Assembly: GCA_039583875.1 (NCBI GenBank)
Contig: CM077152.1
Location: 15,487,059 to 15,551,058, forward strand
Length of the DNA stretch: 64,000 bases
DNA from: Platanthera guangdongensis
Lineage: Eukaryota > Streptophyta > Magnoliopsida > Asparagales > Orchidaceae
Direction: 5' to 3'
This document shows, piece after piece, positions 55,318 through 64,000 of this stretch (position 1 is its first letter; each line of letters starts with the position of its first letter). A program made the translations under genes and the position numbers. The notes under the pieces are model-generated. The model searched no databases. It was not told where the DNA came from and saw nothing but the letters and a program-made list of their open reading frames with translations.

Positions 55318-57166
55318 CCTTACAGGGTCCGACTCCCGGAGTGACTTCCACACTCCCCGGAGTGGACTTCTTCCAAAATTCTTTGTACTTCCCCCTCGGC
55401 CACGCATCGAGCCAACATTTCCGAGAGAGTCTTTCTGTACAACTGCACGTCCTGGAGGAGGTAGTACGCCGACTTGTGCCTGAGCTTCTTCTTGTCCACC
55501 CCCTCCGGATACTCTCCCGTGAAAAGGAAAGTTACGACCGAATCCATCCATGAAGGCCGCTGGTCTATCTCCATAAGCTCCCCCTCTTCGACGGAAGGGC
55601 GGAACAAGTCGGTGATGGTACCCCCCACCCGGGGACCATGCTTCGTCAGCTGATCGACTTGCTCATTCTCCTCCCGGGGCATGTGCTGGATGGAAAAAGT
55701 TTGGAACGTGCCAATGACCCCCTTTACTTTGTCTAAGTATAGCCGCATGGTAGGCTCTCTCGCCTCGAACTCCCCGTTGATCTGGGAAGCTACCACCATG
55801 GAGTCAGTAAGGACCTCCACGTCCAACACCCCCAGCTCCCTGGTCAGGCGCAGCCCTGCTATCACGGCCTCATACTCGGCCTGATTGTTGGTGATGAGAA
55901 AGTGCACCACACCGTCTGTTCAATTCTAGTTCCCTGGGGACTCTCCAGGATCACCCCCACCCCTAGGGAATGCCTCCCCGATGCGCCATCCACCTTTACC
56001 TTCCAACGAGTCGGACGCGTGAGTTCTTCCTCCGCCACCTCAATGACATAATCGGCCAAGAAGTCGGTCATCGCTTGAGCTTTGATCGAGAGGCGGGGGA
56101 CGAAGGAGACGTCGAACTCACTCAACTCCACCGACCACTTGGCCAGCCTGCCCAAATGCTCCACCCACTCAAAGATGTTGCGGAGGGGATGGTCAGTCAC
56201 CACTCGGATTGAGTGTGCCTGGAAATAGGGCCGCAGCCTTCCGACTGAGATGACCAAGGCGAAGGTCAGCTTCTCCAAAATCGGATACCGGAGCTCAGCC
56301 TTCCTCAGGACCCTGCTCACGTAATATATGAGTAGCTGCTTTTTCCCCTCTTCACGAACTAGGACAGAGCTCAGGGCCTCCGCCCTGACCCCGAGATACA
56401 AAGACAGGTCCTCCCCCTCCTTTGGCCCTTGGAGCAATGGGGCCCGAGTCAACTGCACCTTGAGGGCCTGGAATGCCTCCTCACACTCCTTGGTCCACTC
56501 GAATTTTTGACCCCCCAGTGTTTTAAAGAAGGGGGAGCACTTCTCCCCAGCCCGGGAGAGGAACCTACTTAGCCCTGCCAGCTTCCCTGTCAGCCGTTGC
56601 ACCACCTTAGTGTTCCGCGGCGACCCCAGCTCCATGATAGCCTTGACCTTATCGGGATTCGGCTCGACCCCTGCAGGGGTGAGGAGGTGTCCCAAGAACT
56701 TTCCCCTGCTAGCCCCGACGACACATTTCTGGGGGTTCAACCACATCTTGTACTTGCGCAGGGTAGCAAAGGTCTCCTCCAGGTCCTGGAGGTGAGAGTC
56801 CACATCCTGACTCTTGATCATGAGATCATCTACGTACATCTATAGGTTCCTCCCCCTCTGTTCTTTGAAGACCCTATCCATCATCTTCTGGTAGGTCGCC
56901 CCTGCATTCTTTAGCCCGAAGGGCATCATCTTGTAACAATAGCATCCATCCCCCGTGATGAACGAGACATCCTTGACATCCGGGGGATGCATTCTGATTT
57001 GATTATAACCTGAAAATGCATCTAGAAAACTCATTACAGAAAAATCAACGGCTGAGTCAACCAGCGCGTCGATCTGAGGCAAGGGGTAACAGTCCTTAAG
57101 ACAAGATTTATTAAGCAGGGAGAAGTCGATACACATACGCCACCGGCCGTCCCCTTTTTTCACCAT
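55318..57166 (-). pseudogene. gypsy3 reverse transcriptase, RNase H and second (archaeal-type) RNase H
   Basis: RT begins at 57166 (RWRMCIDFSLLNKSCLKDCY), then KMMPFGLKNAGATYQKMMDR, and continues after a TAG at about 56840 with MYVDDLMIKSQDVDSH. RNase H lies near 56100-56500 (LSLYLGVRAEALSSVLV). The second RNase H starts WKVKVDGASGRHSLGVGVIL and, after a frameshift near 55880-55910, continues NNQAEYEAVIAGLRL, VLTDSMVVASQINGEFEARE, MPREENEQVDQL. A doubled RNase H is the mark of the Tat clade. At least two stops and one frameshift inactivate it. Confidence 0.92.
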
Positions 57167-57193
57167 GAATACATTTGAGACCCAGCCGAGGTA

Positions 57194-58254
57194 TTAGATC
57201 TCGGATATGAAGCCGGGCTTGAGGAGTTTCGCCACCTCTTCCCTGATGTTCTCTGTCAGCTTGTCCGCGGTGGACCTCTTCTTTTGTTGGACGGGGCGTG
57301 TTCCCAGGTCCAAGTTGAGGCGGTGGCAAGCCACATCCGTGTCAACCCCCGGCATCTCCGCGGCGCTCCATGCAAAGATGTCCACGTTCCTCTGGATGCA
57401 CTCCAGCATCCTGCCCTGAGCCTGCGGGGTCAGCCCTCTGCTGACGCGGACCTTCTCCACCCTGCCTTCTCGGGTGAGGACCTCCAGCTCCACCACCTCT
57501 TCCGCAGCCTCCAACCTGCACTGCTCTCCCCATTCTTCAACATCCCTCTTCTCTGGGATGAGGACCTCCGCCTCCACCTCTTCTTCCAGGGCCATCGCCT
57601 CGGCCAACTCCTCCCGATCTCCTCCTGCTGCCTCTACCCCGATGCAGCTCTCTGCCCCCAGTTCCTCCCTGCCAGCTTCCTGCTCCGCCTTCTCCATCCT
57701 TCGCTCCATCTCCTCGGCTCTCTCCTGCCAAGAAATGGAGTTCACGGCGGTGACGTAGCATTCCCGCGCCACTTTGGGGTCCCCCCTGACCCTAACCTGA
57801 ATCCCCTCTGCATTGAACTTCAAGCATTGATGGAACGATGAGGGGACGCAACGGAAGGCACTGATGAGGGGCCTCCCGAAGATGGCGCTGTAGCTGCTGG
57901 GGGCATCCACGATGACGAACCTGCAGTTCCTGGACTGCCCCCCCCCAGGGTGACATGGAGGCCTACTCCCTCCACTTCCTTGCTCTCCCCAGAAAATCCA
58001 AACAGTGGCCCATCCGAGGCCAGCACCCTCTTCGCCTCCACCTTCATCGCGTCAAACGCCTTCTTAAAGAAGACGTTGACGGAGCTTCCGTTGTCGACGA
58101 GGATCCTGGAGACGGTAAAATTTTCGATGGTTGTCTGGATGACCAGCGCATCGCAAAAAGGATCCTCATGATCCACCATATCGCTCCTGGAGAAGGTGAT
58201 CCTCTCTTCTGGGGGTGGGGTTTGGGATGTAGAGCCAACGCTCCGACGATACAT
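57194..58254 (-). pseudogene. gypsy3 protease and linker
   Basis: The protease motif SRILVDNGSSVNVFFKKAFD is near 58110-58170 and is followed by an acidic linker. A frameshift lies in the C run near 57940-57950 (between the 57820-58254 and 57194-57910 frames). The second frame reads SYSAIFGRPLISAF, then the RT leader VDTDVACHRLNLDLGTRP. The TAA at 57194 breaks the join to RT (SEI, stop, YLGWVSNV). Confidence 0.85.
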
Positions 58255-59759
58255 GGTGTGGAGGCTCGCCTTCCGGGAAGCCTCGACCCCCCCCCCCCCC
58301 CCCCCCCCCCCCCATGTGGATCACTCTGATCCCCCCTCGGGTCCCAACATCCACCCGGTCTTCGCAACGGTCCTCCTCCGCCCGAGGCAGGACCTCCTCG
58401 ATCCTCACTTCCTGACGCCCCTGTTGCTGCTGCTGCTCCCTGTTTCCCCTTATTTCGAGGAACTCCGGGCACGTGGCGGTGGCGTGCCCTTCCTCCTGAT
58501 GGAAGTCGCAGTAGGGCAACTCCACCCTAACTTCTCTCCGCCTCCTCCTCCTGGCTGCTCTCCTCCTCTCCCCTATGGCTATGACCATAGCCTCTTCTTG
58601 GTCGGGGAGTCGAGGCCTCTGCTCCCGCCTCCAACCCCGGGGGTGGAATTGATCTTGCCCCCCTGGTGGCGGTCCCTTCCTTGGTACCCTCTCTGTGGCC
58701 CCTGCCTTTGCCACTCGGGCCTCCAGCCCAGCCGACGATCAGGCTCCTGACGCCCCCACCTGGGCTGCTGCTGCCCCTGGAGCTGCCTCTGCTCCCTCTG
58801 TCGGGGCTCTCCTCTCCTCTCCTCCTGTCCTCTTCCTCCTCTTGGCTCCTTCTCCTCCTCAGTGGCCCACCTGGCCAGCTTCCGGGCAAACTCCGGGTTT
58901 GACGCCTCCCCGTCAACTTCTCTCGCCGCCCTCTACATCAACTCCTCGTAGGAGAGGGGGGGGGTATCCTCTTCAACTCCATCCTGAAGAATCCCTGCTG
59001 CAGGCCCAGGGTGAAAGTCATCATCAAACTATGGCCCGACATCTCCTGGACCTGGGTGACCTCCTGGAACCGGTCTACGTAGCTCCCCAGCGTCTCGTTC
59101 ACTCCCTGCTTGATGTGGAACGGGGACTCCGACTCCTTCCTCCTCTTCGAGGTAGTGAACCTCAGCATGAACCCCCGGCGCAGGTCCTCGAAACAGTAGA
59201 TGGAGCTGGCCGGCAGCTGATGGAACCACTCCCTCGCCTTCTCCTTGAGGGTGATGGCGAAGAGTCGGCATTTGAACCCATCCGACATCTGCCGGATCGA
59301 GACCACGTCCTCAAACCACTGGACGTGTTGGACCGGGTCTCCCTTCCCGGTGTAGTAGGACATCTCGGGTTCCCTGAACCCTTCTGGGATTGGAGCTGAA
59401 GAGACCAACTCGCTGAAGGGGATGCCTCCCCCTACTGGGCGAGCTGGCAAGTCTCGCGAGCCCAGCTCGCCGAACCGGCCTCGGCCTGCCGAGCCGGGGA
59501 AGTGCTCGCGCCCAGGGAGCTCGCACCCCCGACCCTCCTCGACAATTTCCTTCCCAGCTCGCCTGCCGGGGCCGTCCTCGCCCAGAGAGGGGGCGGCTGC
59601 GATCTGGACTGCTGGAGTCGAGCACTCGGCTCGCGTGCCGAGTGCGAACTTGACGAGGCTCAGCACCTCGTTCCTGAAATCTTCAAACATCCCCACCGTG
59701 GCCAGAGGTGGGGGGGGGGGGGGCGAGCTCGACCTGTCAGGTCCCTGTCCTCCTGTCAT
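58166..59759 (-). pseudogene. gypsy3 gag
   Basis: ATG 59759 (MTGGQGPDRSSSPPPPPPLA). The gag domain reads MSYYTGKGDPVQHVQWFEDV, CRLFAITLKEKAREWFHQL, SYVDRFQEV. A frameshift in the C/G run near 58955-58965 and a TAG soon after (near 58933) break the frame; the basic region follows in other frames. The zinc knuckle CDFHQEEGHATATC (C-x2-H-x4-H-x4-C) is near 58490-58520. A run of 27 C at 58287-58313 codes Gly on the minus strand and may shift the frame. Confidence 0.88.
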
Positions 59760-59794
59760 CTAGCTCGCTGAAGCTTTTCTGCACTGACCACGTT

Positions 59795-59811
59795 CCACGC
59801 TAACCGCACCA
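59795..59811 (-). promoter_or_regulatory. gypsy3 primer-binding site
   Basis: The minus strand reads TGGTGCGGTTAGCGTGG, 3 bases after the LTR end, matching gypsy1 and gypsy2. Confidence 0.6.
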
Positions 59812-59814
59812 AAA

Positions 59815-60564
59815 TGTTGAAGCCGAAATCTCGGTCTCCTGTGGAGTTCACTCTTGGGGAAGGGGTGATCGCGCACCTACTTCACTCCTGCAAGCAAAAC
59901 AACAAAAGAAACAAGGTAGAACTGACCCAAAGGCTCGGCGGGGAGGACCCACCACACATCCGGAAGATCTTAGAGCGCTTCCCCTCCTTAGCCAAATGCC
60001 GAGCTAAGGTACCCTCAGAAAGCACTTGAAAACTGGAGCAAGAGAGCACAGGAAGCCTGCTTTCTGGGGTACCCCTTGGGTCCTATTTATAGTTTTCAGA
60101 ATCTGAACTGCCAATAACCAAACTGAACTGACCTGAAGTTACCAAAACACCCTTGGTTTGGTCTGCCAACAACCAAACTCCGCTGTTTTGAAGGGCTATG
60201 GGCAGACTAGCGGGGGCAAAACAGTAAAAAGTATCTCGTGGATCCAGGCGAGCTGGGGAGCCTGGCCACCTCGGCAGACCCGGCTCGCCTACTGTTGCCG
60301 AGCTCCGTTGCGAGAGCGCGAGCTGGGACAACGAGCTTGCCCGTCCGTCGGCCTCCATTATTCGATCTCAGCCCGACGTGTCTTGACTTAGCTCGGCAAA
60401 TGCCGAGCTCGCGGTCGACGAATGCCGAGCTCGGGTTCGGCTTCTTCATGCCGAGCTTGCCCACTATCTTCAGATTCCTTTGTTGGGCTCGCATGTTGCT
60501 TGGACAATCTAAACCGACCGGTCTGGTTCCTGGCAACCTCACTCGCCGGATACGTGGTTGTACA
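59815..60564 (-). repeat. gypsy3 5' LTR (750 bp), complete
   Basis: On the plus strand it starts TGTTGAAGCCGAAATCTCGG and ends TACGTGGTTGTACA. TATA region gtcctatttatag near 60080, with TTTGGTCTGCCAACA (the complement of the family box TGTTGGCAGACCA) just beyond. It lacks the long GC minisatellites of the other LTRs. Confidence 0.92.
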
Positions 60565-61517
60565 CTGATGACAAACACAGAGGAAGGGGGATTAGCCACT
60601 CAAAAAAATTCACTCATCAAAAGTTTCTTTGAACATTCAATCCCCATGCCTTATATAGGTAGGGCGTAAAGCACAACATTGCATAAATGTCCTTAAAGAA
60701 AGTAAAATTATAACTGTATATAAAAAAAATACTTGCATAAGGAACTTTTATGTGATTTGTTCAACTCTTAGCTCAAACAAGTTGCCACATGAATTTGGCG
60801 GCTAAGATGGTTGCATCAAATATTTACTGGGCTTTATGTACGGTTTAGACGACAATTATCATAGAGAATTTTCAAATCACATGAATTTAGCCATGAAACT
60901 TCATTGCTCAGTTGGAAATAGTGATATCCAACCTCTTTGGAAATACTCATAGGTCATTTTAAGGAAAGGATAAAATTGTAAGATTCAGCTTTGTATGAGC
61001 GGGCACAATACATTAAATATTTTGGCTTTTGTTATTATATTTTATACATATCCAAAATACCTAAATCAACTTTCTTTTATTTTATCTTCGGGAGATGTCA
61101 CTTCTATTATTTCTCTATTATAATATTTGCTTAATTTGTCTTCTTAGCTTTTCTTTACGTCTATTTTTGCTATCTCATTTCTATAACACTGAATTTACAT
61201 ATCAAACAATTGCTTTACATCCCAACACTCATAATACATGCAACATTCTCAACCAATTGTCAGTTTTTAACAAATTTACCTTTCAAGTCTCTCAAATATT
61301 CTCTACCCGCATTAGACTCCCTCGACACGCCACTATTTTAGCCGCTCAGCCTTAACTTTAGAGGTTATATTATCATCTATATTTCTATTCTTTTGAAAAA
61401 TCGACCTAAGGTTAATAAAACTATCACACGTAGGTATCATTTGTCCTTGAGTAAGATAAAGAATTGCTTATATCCTACCCGCTAAAATTGCTAATATCCC
61501 CCTACTTTAATTTCCAG
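60565..61517. other. intron-like AT-rich DNA before the B-box exon
   Basis: No ORF with recognisable domain. A minus-strand TATA-like cctatataaggc lies near 60650. The last 80 bp carry a branch-site-like tgctaat and a pyrimidine-rich tract ending tttccag at 61517. Confidence 0.5.
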
Positions 61518-61727
61518 TTGGATTATGGAGCTGGTAATGAATATCATTTATGTGAAGGCTTGAACATTGGTGAACAAGGATTCAATATTTATAGCAAAAA
61601 TGGAATGCTTGGATGCCTGCAATCGCATTCTAGATTCCCCTTCCAGGGTTTTGGTTTGGAGGAAATTTTCATGAAGAAAAACTTATCATTCGCAAGCTCC
61701 AAGTGTCATCTGGAAAATGCTGTTGAG
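61518..61727 (+). CDS. CONSTANS-LIKE protein, probable exon 2
   Basis: 70 codons from TTTCCAG|TTG to GAG|GTTTTC, both borders in phase 0, matching the phase-0 donor at 13123. The sequence HLCEGLNIGEQGFN ... FGLEEIFMKKNLSFASSKC ... ENAVE follows the conserved middle segment of COL12/COL13-type CONSTANS-LIKE proteins (LCEGLNLDD..., MEKNLSVTES, ENAIEA). Family members place this segment after the B-boxes and before the C-terminal CCT domain, which would lie outside the window. The donor GTTTTC is weak. This assignment is from memory of the family, not from an alignment run here. Confidence 0.6.
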
Positions 61728-62030
61728 GTTTTCTTCAATCCTTTTTCCATTTCAATGCATTTATATTCTTTTTCTGTTTTTTTTGTATTGAGAGATTCCA
61801 CCTCTTCATGATATGTCTAGAAACTTTGATGCATACAGTATGAAATTGTACTTTACGATTATTCTTCATATCGCTTTACCGACTGCTATTATGAAGCCAA
61901 AATCATAATGTCTGGAATCAAAACATACTTAGATGATAGAACTACTAATAAAAACTAAGATGGTTAACTTAATTTCAACATCGTTTCCTGATAAGAACAA
62001 AAATTCAAAGATATTTAGTATAAAATCTTA
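61728..62030. other. presumed intron 2 start, no feature
   Basis: T-rich, no ORF or transposon end seen before the Harbinger-like copy at 62031. Confidence 0.4.
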
Positions 62031-63391
62031 GGGTCTGTTCGGCGCGTAGGAGTTGACATTCTGGAATTGGCATTCTGGAATTGGCTTTGATTAGAAAACC
62101 AATATCTGCAGGAATTCAGGGAACAAAATTGCTATTGTTACATAAAAGATGTTCGGCTGCATAATGGAATTGGCTTTCCGAATGTAAAATTTTTAAAATT
62201 TAAGCATAAAATCAATGTACTAATAAAAACTGAAATTCATAAACATTGCAAACGATTTAATCCGAACACATTGTCCATAAATAAAAGTACATAAATAGCA
62301 AATAATCTAGATAAAAAGTCCATCGCTCAGAAGTAGAAACATGAAACTAGCGATCAAACTGCATTCGCAGCCATGTGCCCTTCAACTTGTCGGGGAGTAT
62401 CTTGAATATGTCACGCTTGACACTATCATGATATAGTATATCCAAGGCCCTAAGAAAATCACGGTCTTCTAAATCAGTCATCTGAGCAAGTGCGACATAA
62501 ATGTCATCGACATCACTAGGAGACATGGTCCCCACTGCTCCTTGCACAGAGTTAGCCAATTTTTCTATGACCACTGCTACTGAGTCATTTTGTCCGACTC
62601 GCTTTCTACTCTTATTGCTTCCTTCTCCATCCACTCTAGATGACTCCTATGTACTAGTTGCTTTTTCTGTCATGGACTGCATCTATCTCCTTTTTCGCCT
62701 CTATTGCGGTCGCAACATGACTACCGGTCGCTTTATCAGTCCCGCATAATACAGCCAAATCAGACCAATTCGCAATAACCTTATCTCTATAATGTTTCAC
62801 TGAAGGATGAGCCTACAATCAAAAAATTATTTACAATTCAAAAAATTTCAATTACACTGCTTCTGTAAATATACCAATCAATAAAAAATAATTTACCTTC
62901 ACATAATTTGTCCATACCTCCTCACTGTCCACCTTCACCATGTTCCTTTCCCAGTCCCATCCAAATCCTGACGTGTCCAGCATTGCGCTAACCTCGCCGT
63001 AGTACTTGTTCCAAGTCTTTAGACGTGCTGTTAACTTCTCCTTGTTTGTTTCTATGCCGCAAATTTCTTTTATTGCAGTAATGACAGCCGTCAAAGTCAC
63101 GCTCTTCCACCCATTTGGAGTTTTATGCCACAAACTGTGTTGTTCTAATAATGTATTCGACAGAGTAATATCCATTTCAGATGTCCAACGCATGTACGAC
63201 TGCTCGGTCCTACCACCAACCTCTGTTGAGCTCTTCTCCATAATAAAAACTTTAACATGAAACAGTATATGAGCAATATAAACTTTAACATGAAAAACAT
63301 GTACTAGAAACTTTAACATGAAACAGTATATGAAGCAGGTATCAATAACTAATAGGAATAGAAACTTTAACATGAAAAAAAAACTACACTA
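62031..63391 (-). mobile_element. Harbinger-like element, copy 2
   Basis: Starts GGGTCTGTTCGGC after TTA (62028-62030), the usual 3-bp target of this superfamily. It carries the Myb/SANT-like gene. It contains the site (gcatgtacgactgctcgg) where copy 1 received its solo LTR. Similarity to copy 1 stops near 63391. No right-hand inverted repeat or DDE transposase was found, so the true right end is unknown. Confidence 0.62.
62347..63241 (-). pseudogene. Myb/SANT-like ORF1 of the Harbinger-like element, 2 exons
   Basis: ATG 63241 (MEKSSTEVGGRTEQSYMRWT). Exon 1 ends NYVK|GTAAAT at 62897, the intron is 62813-62896, and exon 2 begins AHPSVKHYRDK at 62812. The Myb/SANT-like domain reads MDITLSNTLLEQHS and LKTWNKYYGEVSAMLD. 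The C-terminal part, MSPSDVDDIYVALAQMTD to WLRMQFDR, matches ORF1 of Harbinger elements. A frameshift in the linker (after about AIEAKKEIDA) and an in-frame TAG (ATST, stop, ESSR) break it. It is more complete than copy 1. Confidence 0.75.
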
Positions 63392-64000
63392 ATGTTCGGT
63401 TCACACTAATATTGTCATACAAAAAGTTCACCACAATGGATACATTCAATGTCAAAACAAAAATATTTTTCAACGACGACTCTGGTTTTCGTTGACCATA
63501 TTTATAGCTAGAGTGCCCCTAAAGTTTGTCCAATCTTGTGTCGCTTGGATTGGACTAACAATGTATATGTAATCATATAACTCTTCTCATGTGCTTTGTT
63601 GTAGTATTTCTGAATCAACTCATTATTATTCATTGTCCCTAAAGTCAAAATGAATTAATACGGAGTTATGAGATCATACATAAAAAGAATGGGTATTTCA
63701 TCAGCATAGTCATGTGAGTTTCATAATAAGATATAGCATAGTAAGCGAAATGAAAAACACGGTTAATCATACAACTAGTCATAACTTTCTTTAAGACTTT
63801 GTATGACTATAGGGACCTCCCCTCTGCTATCTAAAATTACAAAAATCTCCCATTTGAGTTACCATTGTTAACTTTTAGCACAATTAACCTCCCCTTCTAG
63901 AGATATGCCAAAATAATCCGAAAGGATCGTCCACAAATAAAAATACAGAAATAACCAAACCACATAGCAGAAAAATAGAAGATGTTAACAACAATAGTGT
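63392..64000. other. AT-rich DNA, no gene seen
   Basis: No ORF, repeat or transposon terminus is recognised up to the window edge. The remaining part of the B-box gene, if present, must lie beyond. Confidence 0.4.

Larger units (their letters stand above)
46255..60564 (-). mobile_element. gypsy3: large Tat-clade Ty3 element with antisense gene and satellite-like array
   Basis: Minus-strand element: 5' LTR 59815-60564, PBS 59795-59811, gag 58500-59759, protease, RT, RNase H, second RNase H and integrase to 54333, tandem array 50580-54215, antisense gene 47117-50031, purine tract, and 3' LTR 46255-46940, which has lost about 63 bp at its outer end. LTRs differ at roughly 30 of 686 aligned positions by eye. 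The left TSD is lost; the right flank is ctgat. It lies in the proposed intron 1 of the B-box gene. Confidence 0.9.

Overview
The window is transposon-dense plant nuclear DNA. Nearly all of it is LTR retrotransposons of plant types (Ty1/copia and Tat-clade Ty3/gypsy), with a hAT element, two Harbinger-like copies, a MITE, a LINE tail and a few host gene pieces. Plant-type introns, a CONSTANS-like B-box protein and a plant URT1-like fragment support a flowering plant. I cannot name the species.

Layout. 1-2863: 5' part and LTR of a Ty1/copia element on the minus strand. 3023-6318: a Harbinger-like (Myb/SANT ORF) copy carrying one solo LTR with a perfect TSD and abutting a second. 6319-12400: mostly AT-rich DNA with a GC-rich fold-back, a solo LTR with a 728-bp tandem duplication, a MITE and two weak candidate exons. 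12659-13123: first exon of a CONSTANS-LIKE B-box gene on the plus strand. 13474-37337: an old Tat-clade Ty3 element (called gypsy2 here). It carries a gag-only relative (gypsy1) inside its 5' LTR, a hAT element inside its protease and a young copia element inside an antisense gene. 37690-44819: LINE tail, URT1-like fragment, FAR1/MULE-like fragment and a decayed second type of Ty3 element. 46255-60564: a second large Tat-clade element (gypsy3) on the minus strand. 61518-61727: an exon on the plus strand that reads in phase with the B-box exon and resembles the middle of the same protein. 62031-63391: a second Harbinger-like copy.

The main reading is that one CONSTANS-LIKE gene spans 12659-61727 and that its first intron has grown to about 48.4 kb by nested insertion. 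Target-site duplications, LTR divergence and nesting give an order: gypsy2 (diverged LTRs), then gypsy1 and hAT inside it, and gypsy3 (about 5% LTR divergence) alongside; the copia element at 29773-34625 is last (4 differences in 372 bp).

The most unusual system is in gypsy2 and gypsy3. Between pol and the 3' LTR each carries an antisense, intron-containing gene with its own TATA box. The gene encodes a Transposase_28-like domain followed by coiled coils. Beside it lies a tandem array whose core motif is shared by gypsy1, gypsy2 and gypsy3 but whose period differs (76, about 98 and 147 bp). Almost every transposon ORF in the window is broken. All assignments are from reading the sequence; no database search was run.
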